Positions 50,285-59,756 of a DNA stretch of 64,000 nt are shown here, piece after piece. Within the stretch, counting starts at the first letter, position 1; every line of letters begins with the position of its first letter. The translations under genes were made by a program, and so were the position numbers. This stretch comes from a bacterium (GTDB taxonomy: Bacteria; Sumerlaeota; Sumerlaeia; SLMS01; JAHLLQ01), in NCBI GenBank assembly GCA_020444065.1, contig JAHLLQ010000006.1, positions 124,001 to 188,000 on the forward strand. The letters run 5' to 3'. The notes beneath the pieces were generated by a model. It saw only the letters and a list, made by a program, of their open reading frames with translations. It was not told the origin of the DNA and did no database searches.

Positions 50285-51415
50285 CTACCGGAGGAGTGTC
50301 CAGTAGACTTGGCCGGTGCCGCCTTCGATCTGATCGCTGATGAAGAGCAGGTGCAGTTCCCCGTTCGGGCCGGCGGCCAGACGGGGCTGCGCGACGTGCT
50401 CGAGACCTGAGACGCGCAGGCGCTCCGGACCGCTCTGGACGAGCAGATCGCTGCCCTGCGGGGTCTCTTCGCGCCATGCGTAGGCGGGTTCGGTGCGCCC
50501 ATCCACAGCGTCGGGCTCGAGTTGACGCGCGGCGGGCTGACTCGGGAGGCCACGCACGCGATCTCCTTCGGCGCGACGCGGATCGTAGGTCAGAAGGAGT
50601 TCGCCGTCGTCCTGCGGTTCAACCCAGATCGCTCCGGGGCTGAGTCCAGGTGCCGTCTGGTAGAGGATCGGGAGCCGGTTCGCAGGGAGAGCATCCAATT
50701 CGCCGACCGACTGAGAACGCCATCCGCGCTCCTCGATCAGCGCCGACTTCATCTGGAAAGCCTGTCCATCAAGCGCGTACCAATGCACGGTCGGCTGCGG
50801 TCCGCCGAAGACAGTCGGGAGGATGTCGTAGGCCTCCGGGCGCATGGTCAGCGGAATCTTCGTCCACGTGTTGCTGTCGGAATCGAAGCGCGACAAGGCC
50901 ACGGAGTAACTGGCGCCGTTGCCCTCTGTCCAGGCGACGAGCGGTCGTCCCTGGCCATCGAATCCCAGCGAGGGCGTTTCAATCATGCCCTGGCCGGAGG
51001 AATAAACTGTCTGGGGATCCTCACGAGAAACCACCGGGGAGAACTTCAGGACGTGCGAATCTGTCTCGGCTTCGATCCAGACAAGCGCCGGGCTGCCATT
51101 CGAATCGATAGCAACGATGGGCTCGCGGCAATCGGCCGTGCCGGAATCGAGGGCAAACCGGGGCGGGGTCCACTCGTTGCGGATCCGGGCCGCGATCTGG
51201 ATGCGGTTGCGACCGTCGATGAAGGCGCTCCAGGCGGCGACTGCACCATTCGGGCCGACTGCAATCGCGGGATCGTGGCACAGATCGGCCCCGGCGCTGA
51301 CCGTGATCATCGCCTCGCCGTCAAGCACGACATCTGCACGGGCCACTCCGCATGTCGCGAGAAGCGCCGCGCCAAGTGCCGTCAGAAGTCTGCCCGTCTG
51401 TTTCGCCACGCTCAT
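50285..51415 (-). CDS. Exported beta-propeller-like protein, unknown function
   Basis: A 376-residue exported protein. Residues 1-25 form a signal peptide with a cleavage site near G-V-A-R-A-D. The mature part has repeated W-x-x-D/W-T-E and aromatic-strand patterns (for example V-A-W-S, A-L-V-W-I-E, V-A-W-T-E-G, A-I-W-V-E) spaced about 45-60 residues apart, which suggests a propeller. No enzyme motif was seen. The ATG at 51413-51415 was chosen over a GTG three codons upstream. The upstream membrane glycosyltransferase on the same strand begins 171 bases away and could share a transcript. Confidence 0.68.
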   Translation of the reverse strand: MSVAKQTGRLLTALGAALLATCGVARADVVLDGEAMITVSAGADLCHDPAIAVGPNGAVAAWSAFIDGRNRIQIAARIRNEWTPPRFALDSGTADCREPIVAIDSNGSPALVWIEAETDSHVLKFSPVVSREDPQTVYSSGQGMIETPSLGFDGQGRPLVAWTEGNGASYSVALSRFDSDSNTWTKIPLTMRPEAYDILPTVFGGPQPTVHWYALDGQAFQMKSALIEERGWRSQSVGELDALPANRLPILYQTAPGLSPGAIWVEPQDDGELLLTYDPRRAEGDRVRGLPSQPAARQLEPDAVDGRTEPAYAWREETPQGSDLLVQSGPERLRVSGLEHVAQPRLAAGPNGELHLLFISDQIEGGTGQVYWTLLR

Positions 51416-51585
51416 TATGACCACCCGTACGCCTTGGCGTTTCTCCTAATATGGAGCCACGCGCTGGTACACGGCAACAGGATAATCCATCCGATTGACG
51501 CGTTTTCTGCCTCTGCCGCTCGCATGCTCGCATTGCAGGCCTGCATAAATACCTGGACTGATTGTTTCAAAGGCTGGTTTGGAGC

Positions 51586-53193
51586 CTACTCCATGATCCA
51601 TAGGTCGAACGTTCCGATTCTCTCGCGATGATGGGCGCGTTCGGGAACTTCGATCTCGGGCGCCGGCTGACGCACGAGGACGCGGGAGCCCGCGGCCGCT
51701 GTCTGATAGACGTTCAGCAGTCCCTCGGCGTTCCAGACAGGGTAAACGCGATCCGGCCAGTGTGAGTGGTACATCGCCATCCAGTGGTCCTCGCCTCGAC
51801 CGGGAATGCCCATAACGAAAAGCGCAGTGTCCGGCGGCTGGATCGGGAGGTACCCGAGCTTCCCATCGACCCAGGGACGGCCGTTGTCCCACTCGTGCTC
51901 AAGCCGGTCGAAGACCATGAGGGCTTCGGGACTGTATCCATACGCATTGGGGTAATTGGCGCGACCGTATCTGGCGGACCAGCCAACGAACACGACAAGT
52001 AAGAGAACAACAGCCGCGCGAAGAGCGATTCGGAGCGCTCCCCTCCCCTGGTCCCACAGGAGCGCGGGAAGTCCTGCGCCCAATCCAATCAATGGCAGCA
52101 GGAGAAACATCGTGTAGCGCGGACGATTATTAGAACCAACGCCGGCTTTCAGTGTGATTACCATCGAGAAGAGCAGCAGAATCGCCCAGGCGACGATGTA
52201 GAACGCCAGACGTCGGCGTCGAACAAGTGCGAAAACACCGGCGGCTGCAGGTAACACCAGGAAGTTCCAGTGATCTTGAACCAGGATCTTTGGATAGATG
52301 ACAAATCGAGTCCAGGGCGTGGAGAAGTCGTAGAGCATGTTCGTGTCGGTGTTCATCTGGGTGGCGTCCTTGGCAAACCCCAATGGCGACCCGAGATGCA
52401 CGGTGCTGCTGATCATCCAGCATGCAGGATAGGTCATTAGCAGAACGCAGCCGACCAGCGGATACCAGGCGTTGGCGTTGGGAACATCCTTGCGGAAGAG
52501 TGCCCGGCCGATGCGAAAAATGAGGAAGCAGCCGAAGAGAATCCCGACGTACCACATCTCGAAGCGGAACATCGTCCCGAATGCGAACCAGGCAGCGGCG
52601 GCGAGATAGCGACGCTCGGCCCTGATCGGCTCGTCGGTGGCCTGCCAGCCGGCGACCCAGCGCTCGATCCCTGCAAGCAGTGCCGGCAGGAAAAAGACTT
52701 CGGCGTGCGGATTCACGGAAGCCCAGAGAACAACCCAGTGCGTCCCCGCCAAGAGGCCTGATGTGACGCCCGCTATAGGATGCTTCCAGAGCCGCGTCCC
52801 CAACCGGTAGGCGAAATAGGTCGTTGCCAGCGTTCCAGCGATACTGGTCGCTGCGACCGCCAGGGGCATACTGGAGACGAGACGCGCAAGGGCGCCCAGA
52901 ATGTAGAATTGCCCGGCGAGCCAGATATGGTCCGGGGGGGCGAAGAAGGGATCGATCGACCAGTAGGTCGCATACATGGCGCGCGCGTACTCGTCGCCGC
53001 CCTGCAGGAAATCGATTCCGCTACGGAAGAGAGCATCCACGGCCAGGACCGACAGCAGCGTCCAGAGCAGCGGAATGATCGAACTTGAGGCTCCAGCATT
53101 CCGCTCGCCGTCTGATTGCTTCCAGGCAATTGCAATCGCCAGCGCTGCGACAATGGCAGCCAGGATGGCGGAGAGCATTTTCAACTGATCCAT
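51586..53193 (-). CDS. Multi-pass membrane glycosyltransferase-like protein
   Basis: A 535-residue integral membrane protein with an N-terminal helix and roughly 10-12 hydrophobic segments. After the second helix it has a periplasmic loop with G-G-D-E-Y-A-R-A, an acidic D-E pair in the position where GT-C enzymes such as ArnT/PMT (GT83/GT39) bind a lipid-linked sugar donor. A soluble C-terminal region (~430-535) follows. No further motif identifies the sugar. The start ATG is convergent-free and lies 182 bases from alaS, which is divergent. It may add sugars to exported or surface proteins such as the neighbour; that is inference. Confidence 0.75.
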   Translation of the reverse strand: MDQLKMLSAILAAIVAALAIAIAWKQSDGERNAGASSSIIPLLWTLLSVLAVDALFRSGIDFLQGGDEYARAMYATYWSIDPFFAPPDHIWLAGQFYILGALARLVSSMPLAVAATSIAGTLATTYFAYRLGTRLWKHPIAGVTSGLLAGTHWVVLWASVNPHAEVFFLPALLAGIERWVAGWQATDEPIRAERRYLAAAAWFAFGTMFRFEMWYVGILFGCFLIFRIGRALFRKDVPNANAWYPLVGCVLLMTYPACWMISSTVHLGSPLGFAKDATQMNTDTNMLYDFSTPWTRFVIYPKILVQDHWNFLVLPAAAGVFALVRRRRLAFYIVAWAILLLFSMVITLKAGVGSNNRPRYTMFLLLPLIGLGAGLPALLWDQGRGALRIALRAAVVLLLVVFVGWSARYGRANYPNAYGYSPEALMVFDRLEHEWDNGRPWVDGKLGYLPIQPPDTALFVMGIPGRGEDHWMAMYHSHWPDRVYPVWNAEGLLNVYQTAAAGSRVLVRQPAPEIEVPERAHHRERIGTFDLWIME

Positions 53194-53375
53194 GGATCGT
53201 CGTTCCCGATTGAGCTGAAGGCAGAGTGAAACCGGCCGTCAAACGAGCGAAAGGGGAATCTTGCGGGGCCTCCGGTGCCGAGAGGCGCTTTCTCCTTGCG
53301 GGGCGAGGGGCAGGGGCGCGAGAACGCTGGCCCGCGGGCGTACGACCCCGTCAAATCCACTGATCTGAAGATGCC

Positions 53376-56144
53376 ATGACTCTCTCTGGAAACGAACTGC
53401 GCAAAGAATACCTGGAGTACTTCATCAACATGCCGGACGCCCCGCACAAATTGGTGGAGTCCGCTCCGCTGATTCCGCCGGACGATCCGACGTTGCTGTT
53501 CACCAGCGCCGGCATGGTGCAGTTCAAGCGTTTCTATAGCGGCGAGATCGATCCGCTCCCCTACTGTCGCGCCACGAGCAGCCAGAAGTGCCTCCGCGCC
53601 GGCGGCAAGGGCAGCGACCTGGAGAACGTCGGCAAGACGCTGCGTCACCACACGTTCTTCGAGATGCTGGGGAACTTCAGCTTCGGCGATTACTTCAAGC
53701 GCGAAGCCATTCGCTGGGCATGGAAGTTCGTCACCGAGCATATGGGCCTGCCGAAAGAGCGGCTGTTCCCGACAATCTTCGAGGACGATGACGAAGCCGA
53801 GCAGTTGTGGCGCGAAGAGACGGACCTGCAATACACGCCTGTGCGCCTCGACGCGAAGCAGAACTTCTGGGGTCCCGCCGGCGACACCGGCGCGTGCGGC
53901 CCCTGCAGCGAATTGTGCTTCTTCATGGGCACCGATGCAGAGCTGCGCGAGATTCGCGAAGCTCTGAGCAAGAGCGAAGACGCCTACATGCCGATTCTCG
54001 CCAACCGCATCGACGAGGAAGGCGACAAGTTTCTCGAAATCTGGAACATGGTGTTCCCGCAGTTCGATCAGCAGCGCGACGGCAGCCGTCCGCAGTTGAA
54101 GAATCGTGGCATCGATACAGGCGCGGGCCTGGAGCGCATGACAACGGCCATGATGTGGATGCAAGGCAAGGCCAGCACGCCGTACGAAACCGATCTGTTG
54201 ATGCCGATCGTTTCGTCTGCCGCGAATTTGCTGAACGTGAAGTATTACAAGGTCCTTGACGAGGGCGGACACACGGCAGAGGCCGAGCGCGTTCGGCTAG
54301 CAATCAATGCCATCGCCGATCACACGCGTGCGCTTTCGTTCTGCCTCGCGGAAGGCATCACGCCGGGAAATATCGGTCGCGGCTACGTGATCCGTCGAAT
54401 CCAGCGCCGCGCGCTGCGTTTTGCATCGCTGCTCGGAATGGATCATCCCTTCATGGGCGACCTGGTCGATCCGGTGATCGATGCCATGGGTGGAACGTAT
54501 CCGGAGTTGAAAGAGAAGGCAGACTTCATTCGCAAGGCCATTCGCCTCGAAGAAGAAGCCTTCCTGCGCACCCGCAATCGCGGCATCAAGTTGCTCGATG
54601 AGTTGATGGACCAGGCGCGCGATCGCGGCGACAATGCGATCCCGGGCGCGGAAGCCTTCAAGCTGTGGGACACGTACGGATTCCCGCTCGATCTGACGCG
54701 CGAGATTGCCGAAGATCACGGCATTCGTGTCGATCGCGAAGGCTACGAGAAGTCTCTGCGCGAGCAAAAGGAACGCGGCCGTGCCAGTTGGCAGGGTGCC
54801 GAGATGGACGAAGTCGTGGAACTCGTGAAGCCGATTGCGGACGAAAAAGGGGGGACGGAGTTCCTCGGATACGATCCGAAGCTCCCTCGAATCGAAGCGA
54901 AGATTCTCGCTATCGTCTGCGACGGCAAGATGGTCGATCATCTCGAAGCTGGCTCGAAGGCTGATATCGTTCTCGATCGGACGCCCTTCTACGCCGAATC
55001 CGGTGGCCAGATTGGCGACACGGGGTTCATCGAGCATTCCCACGAGTCGACGTTCGAGGTCATGGATACGCAGAAGACACCGGAGGGCATCTTCCTGCAT
55101 CGTGGCGAACTGGAGGCAGGCATCATCCACACGGGCGATACCGTGACTGCGAAAGTCGATCGCGAACGCCGCATGGCAATTCGCCGCAACCACAGCACCA
55201 CGCACCTGCTGCAGGCGGCGTTGAAGAAGCACCTTGGCGATCACATCACGCAGGCCGGCTCGTGGGTCGGCCCGGAAGGCTTGCGATTCGATTTCTCACA
55301 CCCGGAGCAGATTCCGGCCGCAACGTTGCGGAAGGTCCAGGAAGACGTGAACCAGCACATCCTGCTCGATCTGCCAGTAACGACCGATGTGTTGGCGTTG
55401 GAAGAAGCGCGTCAGCGCGGCGCCATCGCGCCGTTCGGCGAGAAGTACGGCCCCACCGTGCGCGTCGTGCAGATGGGACGCGGAGATGCGCTGGCATCGC
55501 TGGAATTCTGCGGCGGTACGCACCTCGACCATACTGGCCAGGCGGCGCGCTTCCGCATTGTCAGCGAATCCTCGATTGCCTCCGGCGTGCGGCGCATCGA
55601 AGCCGTGACGGGCGAGAAAGCTGTCGAGATGGAGATCGAAGATCAGTACGACGTCCTTCAGCCGCTGCAGATGTCGCTGGCCTCGAAAGGCAGCGCGCTC
55701 GTCGATCGCGTCGGGCAATTGCAGTCACGCATCAAGCAGCTCGAGAAGGAGCTCGCACGCGAACGCCAGAAGGCCGCGACCTCGAACCTCGATCGCTTCA
55801 TCGAAGAGGCGCAGGAAGTCGGTGGCTGCAAAGTGGCCACGGCGGTCGTGGAAGAGATGGGCACGAACGAGTTGCGTACGTTGGCGACGACTCTTCAGGA
55901 AAAGCTCGGTGCCGATGGCATCGCGATTGCCATCTCTGCGAGCGCAGACAAGGTCGGCATCGTGGCGGCTTGCGGCGAAAACGCCCGCAAGACCTACCCG
56001 GCCGGACGCGTCGTGAACGCCGTTGCCGGTCCGCTCGGTGGCAAGGGCGGCGGCAAGCCCGACATCGCGCAGGGCGGCGCCAAGGATGTCGCCGGCGTGA
56101 AGGATGTGGCGAGCAAAGTGCCCGAACTGATCGGCGCAATCTAA
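53376..56144 (+). CDS. alaS: Alanyl-tRNA synthetase
   Basis: Charges tRNA-Ala. The 922 residues begin directly with the class II catalytic domain (L-F-T-S-A-G-M near 40, F-F-E-M-L-G-N-F-S-F-G-D-Y-F motif near 95), then the tRNA-binding region, an editing domain with N-H-S-T-T-H (~606-611) and C-G-G-T-H (~711-715), and a C-terminal oligomerisation/DHHA1 domain ending in G-G-K-G-G-G-K-P. Alanyl-tRNA synthetases are usually ~870-900 residues, so this is slightly long. Both editing motifs are intact, so mischarged Ser-tRNA-Ala should be cleared. It runs convergent to the dnaK gene. Confidence 0.97.
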   Translation: MTLSGNELRKEYLEYFINMPDAPHKLVESAPLIPPDDPTLLFTSAGMVQFKRFYSGEIDPLPYCRATSSQKCLRAGGKGSDLENVGKTLRHHTFFEMLGNFSFGDYFKREAIRWAWKFVTEHMGLPKERLFPTIFEDDDEAEQLWREETDLQYTPVRLDAKQNFWGPAGDTGACGPCSELCFFMGTDAELREIREALSKSEDAYMPILANRIDEEGDKFLEIWNMVFPQFDQQRDGSRPQLKNRGIDTGAGLERMTTAMMWMQGKASTPYETDLLMPIVSSAANLLNVKYYKVLDEGGHTAEAERVRLAINAIADHTRALSFCLAEGITPGNIGRGYVIRRIQRRALRFASLLGMDHPFMGDLVDPVIDAMGGTYPELKEKADFIRKAIRLEEEAFLRTRNRGIKLLDELMDQARDRGDNAIPGAEAFKLWDTYGFPLDLTREIAEDHGIRVDREGYEKSLREQKERGRASWQGAEMDEVVELVKPIADEKGGTEFLGYDPKLPRIEAKILAIVCDGKMVDHLEAGSKADIVLDRTPFYAESGGQIGDTGFIEHSHESTFEVMDTQKTPEGIFLHRGELEAGIIHTGDTVTAKVDRERRMAIRRNHSTTHLLQAALKKHLGDHITQAGSWVGPEGLRFDFSHPEQIPAATLRKVQEDVNQHILLDLPVTTDVLALEEARQRGAIAPFGEKYGPTVRVVQMGRGDALASLEFCGGTHLDHTGQAARFRIVSESSIASGVRRIEAVTGEKAVEMEIEDQYDVLQPLQMSLASKGSALVDRVGQLQSRIKQLEKELARERQKAATSNLDRFIEEAQEVGGCKVATAVVEEMGTNELRTLATTLQEKLGADGIAIAISASADKVGIVAACGENARKTYPAGRVVNAVAGPLGGKGGGKPDIAQGGAKDVAGVKDVASKVPELIGAI

Positions 56145-56204
56145 CCAGGAATCTCGATCACTCCACGCGTCGTCTGATCGGGCTCGACGAGTATTGCGAA
56201 ACCC

Positions 56205-58682
56205 CTACGGCATGGGCGGCGGGGGTGGCATGTCCGGGTCTTCGTCCCCGTGGTCGGGACTCAGGTCGACGTCGTCCCAGCGGGCCGGGCCGGGCTGCGG
56301 GGCTTCCCGAATAGTCGGCGGATCGAAGTCATTGTAGTCGCGGTTCGGCTCGTCGATCTCGGCATCAGGCTCGGGCGCCTGTCGAATAGTGGGAGGATCG
56401 AACTGGTCGTAATCCGCGTCGGGATCCACGTACTGAGCATTCGTTTGCTCGATCCGATACGGCGACTCTTCAATTTCCGGGTCTATCGGGGCCGGCTCTT
56501 CGTGTTGCGATTCGGGGCGTTCGATCTGGTAGGGCGACTCCTCGATTTCCGGGTCTATGGGCGGGACCGGCGCGGGCGATCCGGGCGAGAATGGCGGAGG
56601 AGTCATGGTTCCCTTGTCAGCCTTGCGCGCTGGTCGTCGCGTCGGCTTGGGAGGCAGGTTCGCGCGCTTGGGCTTTGGAGGCAGGGGCGTCTTTGGCTTC
56701 GGCTGGGCATCCTTCGAGGACTCGGCTGCAGGCGGCAGCGGAGGCTCGTAGGGGGGCGCTTCCTCAGGTTCGAGACCGACCTGGAGATCTTCTTCCTCCT
56801 CTTCCACCGGCGCGGGGGTTGAAACCCCACCCGGGTTCGATGGCGGGAGCGCGAAGCCATCGAATTCGCGATTCAGCGCCAGATGGAGCTCGTAGTTCTC
56901 CTGATAATCCTGCAGCAGTTCCTGAATTTCCGCCTCGAGCGTATCGACCTCGACGTCTTTTTGGGCTTCGATCGCGAGATCGAGCTTCAGCAGACCTTCC
57001 TTCAGACGCTTCAAGTCTTCGTCGGTCATCGCGTCGCCGACGGCGGCGATTGTGCGATTCGCGAGATCGGAGAGGCGCGCGGCCCGCGCGCGGCGATCCG
57101 CGAACCGGACGAAGTCCCTGTCCTCATCTTCGTGCGCGACGGCATCCTCGACGAGCTTCTCAACTTGCTTCCGATCGCCACCGATCTGCCCGTATTCCTC
57201 AACGACTACGCCCGTTTGCTGTCCGGTCGTCATATCGGTCGCGGTGACGCTCAGAATGCCGTTAGCGTCGATCGAGAAATGCACATCGATTTCAGGAAGT
57301 TCCTTCGGCGCCGGTGGGATTCCGACGAGGCGGAACTTTGCGAGCGAGTGGTTGTTCGAAGCCTTCTTGCGTTCGCCCTGCAGCACGTGAACAAGCACGC
57401 TGGTCTGGTTGTCCACAACCGTGGTGAATTTGCGATTGGCCTCGCAAGGAATCGTCGAGTTGCGCGGGATCAGTTCGCGGAACACGCCACCGGCGAGTTC
57501 GATGCCGAGCGTCAGTGGCGCAACATCAAGCAGGAGAACTTCGCGCAGCGCGCCGGAGATCACACCGCTCTGGATGGCAGCGCCCGCACCAACAGCTTCG
57601 TCCGGATTGATGGATCGATTCGGTTCACGGCCGAAGTACTCTCGCACGATTTCCTGCACGCGCGGAATGCGAGTAGAGCCGCCGACAAGGAGGACTTCCT
57701 CCAAGTCACGCGGCGTTAGATTCGCGTCCTTCAGCGCGCGCTTGCAGGGCTCGATCAGGCGCTGGAAGATGGGCTCCATCAACTCATTGAATTGCTGGCG
57801 GGTGACGTCGCGCTGGAAGTGCTTCGGCCCATGCGAATCGGCCACGATGAACGGCAGAGAGACGGTGGTACTCGTCAGGGACGAGAGCTCGCACTTCGCC
57901 TTCTCGGCGGCCTCGTTGATACGCTGGATGGCCTGGGAATCCTGTGTCGGATCGATGCCGGTTTCCTGCAGGATGTTGTCGCAAAGTTCTTGATAGAAGC
58001 GACGATCGATGTCATCGCCGCCCAGATTGTTGTCGCCGTTCGTCGAAAGGACTTCAAAGATGTCCTTGGAAATCTGCAGGATTGATACATCGAACGTGCC
58101 GCCACCGAAGTCAAACACAGCAACGCGGCCTTTGCGTTCGCGTTCTAGACCGTACGCGAGCGCGGCGGCCGTCGGTTCATTGATGATTCGGAGGACGGAA
58201 AGCCCTGCCATTTCCGCTGCAGATTTTGTCGCCGTACGCTGCTGGTCGTTGAAGTGCGCAGGAACCGTAATGACGACTTCCTGCACGTCCTCGCCGAGAT
58301 AACCTTCAGCAACGATGCGAAGGCGATCGAGAATGTCGGCGGAGACCTCTTCGGGGCGCAGACGGGCGCCGCCCTCCAATTCGACACCGGCCATTCCATC
58401 ATCCAGTTCGACGACCTTGAATGGCATCTCATCGAGGAATTCTGCCAGTTCGGCGTAGCGCTTGCCCATCAGTCTCTTGATGGAACGGATGCAGCGATGG
58501 GGCTGGAGGAGCGATTGGCGCTTCGCGAGATTGCCGACGATGATTTCATCATCGCTTTTGTAGAAAACGACGGAGGGAGTCGTCTTCTGGCCTTCGGAAT
58601 TGGGAATGGTCTCGACGCGCTGGCCGTCAAGGAAGGCAATCACCGAGTTTGTCGTCCCCAAATCGATCCCAATTGTCCTCAT
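56205..58682 (-). CDS. DnaK-like Hsp70 with long Pro/acidic C-terminal tail
   Basis: An 825-residue Hsp70. Residues 1-380 are the ATPase domain (G-I-D-L-G-T-T-N-S, then V-F-D-F-G-G-G-T-F-D and G-G-S-T-R-I-P), ~385-500 the substrate-binding beta domain with L-G-I-E, and ~500-610 a helical lid. From ~612 a tail of ~214 residues follows that is rich in Pro, Glu, Asp and Lys, with repeats of I-D-P-E-I-E-E-S-P-Y (twice) and F-D-P-P-T-I-R (twice). Canonical DnaK is ~640 residues and has a short, different tail. The gene starts 13 bases after a J-TPR gene. It is probably a specialised Hsp70 with its own partner, not the general heat-shock DnaK. Confidence 0.9.
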   Translation of the reverse strand: MRTIGIDLGTTNSVIAFLDGQRVETIPNSEGQKTTPSVVFYKSDDEIIVGNLAKRQSLLQPHRCIRSIKRLMGKRYAELAEFLDEMPFKVVELDDGMAGVELEGGARLRPEEVSADILDRLRIVAEGYLGEDVQEVVITVPAHFNDQQRTATKSAAEMAGLSVLRIINEPTAAALAYGLERERKGRVAVFDFGGGTFDVSILQISKDIFEVLSTNGDNNLGGDDIDRRFYQELCDNILQETGIDPTQDSQAIQRINEAAEKAKCELSSLTSTTVSLPFIVADSHGPKHFQRDVTRQQFNELMEPIFQRLIEPCKRALKDANLTPRDLEEVLLVGGSTRIPRVQEIVREYFGREPNRSINPDEAVGAGAAIQSGVISGALREVLLLDVAPLTLGIELAGGVFRELIPRNSTIPCEANRKFTTVVDNQTSVLVHVLQGERKKASNNHSLAKFRLVGIPPAPKELPEIDVHFSIDANGILSVTATDMTTGQQTGVVVEEYGQIGGDRKQVEKLVEDAVAHEDEDRDFVRFADRRARAARLSDLANRTIAAVGDAMTDEDLKRLKEGLLKLDLAIEAQKDVEVDTLEAEIQELLQDYQENYELHLALNREFDGFALPPSNPGGVSTPAPVEEEEEDLQVGLEPEEAPPYEPPLPPAAESSKDAQPKPKTPLPPKPKRANLPPKPTRRPARKADKGTMTPPPFSPGSPAPVPPIDPEIEESPYQIERPESQHEEPAPIDPEIEESPYRIEQTNAQYVDPDADYDQFDPPTIRQAPEPDAEIDEPNRDYNDFDPPTIREAPQPGPARWDDVDLSPDHGDEDPDMPPPPPMP

Positions 58683-58695
58683 AATTGCTCACCCA

Positions 58696-59496
58696 TCACT
58701 TCTTCTGGCCTTTTTCCAGGAGGCTTCCGAAGACTTTCGAGAAGAATCCCTTCTTCGAATCCTCTTCGTCCTTCATGAATCCCAATCGCAGTTTCGCGCG
58801 TTCGTTGGTCGGATCCCAGCGCAAGACATCCTGGTAAAGCTCCTTCGCCTTGCTGTGGACGCCGGCCATCTCGTGAATCTCTGCCAGAACCAACTTGAAG
58901 TCCAAGCTGTACGGATCCATCTCACAGGCCTTCTGCGCGTGCTCGACGGCCTTTGTGAAACTACCGCGTGCCTTCATGATCGCCTGTGCGTATTTCAGGT
59001 GGTATTGCGCATCGGAATCCGGGTCGTTCTTCACGGCCGCTTCGAAGAAGCTCAACGCCTGCTTGATATCATCCTGCTTCATCATCTGCATGCCGCGGAC
59101 GAAAGCCTTCTGTGCCATGGCTTTCTTCTGTGCACGAATCTCGGCGTCACCGATGCGAGGCATATCGCCCGACAACGCGGACGAACTCGAGTCCTCCGAA
59201 CTGGCTTTCGGCTTGCGAGGCGCCGGAGCGGGAGCGGATGCCGGGGGGTCGCCGCCAGCCGAGCGGCCGCGAAGCTTGGCGTCGTACTCCTGGCGCTTCC
59301 GAGCGTCCTTGAGCGTGTTGTAAGCTTGAGAGATCAGCGCGAGATCGCTGGCGTTCTTGGACGCCTCCTCGGGCGAACTCGCTTTGTCCGGGTGCAGACG
59401 GCGGGCCAGGTCGTAATAAGCCTTCTTGATCTCGCGCTCCGGTGCGTCGCGAGAGATCCCTAAAAGGCGATAATAGTCGGCTTCGTTACTCGGCAT
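58696..59496 (-). CDS. J-domain protein with TPR repeats
   Basis: A 266-residue cochaperone. Residues ~5-75 are a J domain with Y-Y-R-L-L-G-I, the H-P-D motif (R-L-H-P-D-K) and A-Y-N-T-L. A Pro/Ala/Ser linker (~78-110) follows, then ~125-245 carry helical TPR-like repeats (A-L-S-F-F-E-A-A-V-K-N-D-P-D-S and Y-Q-D-V-L-R-W-D-P-T-N). No Zn-finger or client-binding C-terminal domain of classic DnaJ is present, so it is a type III J protein. It is the first gene of a two-gene unit with the downstream Hsp70 (13 bases), so it probably feeds that chaperone alone. Confidence 0.87.
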   Translation of the reverse strand: MPSNEADYYRLLGISRDAPEREIKKAYYDLARRLHPDKASSPEEASKNASDLALISQAYNTLKDARKRQEYDAKLRGRSAGGDPPASAPAPAPRKPKASSEDSSSSALSGDMPRIGDAEIRAQKKAMAQKAFVRGMQMMKQDDIKQALSFFEAAVKNDPDSDAQYHLKYAQAIMKARGSFTKAVEHAQKACEMDPYSLDFKLVLAEIHEMAGVHSKAKELYQDVLRWDPTNERAKLRLGFMKDEEDSKKGFFSKVFGSLLEKGQKK

Positions 59497-59756
59497 CTAG
59501 TCCGCCCGCTCTTCCTTGGTTGCGGCAGCTCATTCTCGATAAACCTTGGGCATTCAATCGTATCACCCGGAATCTCGGGCCATCGAGAAATCGTGTCAAC
59601 GGATTTGGAATCGACCGTCAATCCCACCAGAGGCACATTTCATACCGTCATGAGGGTGCTTTTCAAGCCCCGATTACAAACAGCCTTTCCCCTTGAGCGT
59701 CCACACCCATCTACGCGAACATTCTTGGTTAATCTTTTGAACGAGGATCGCCCGCC

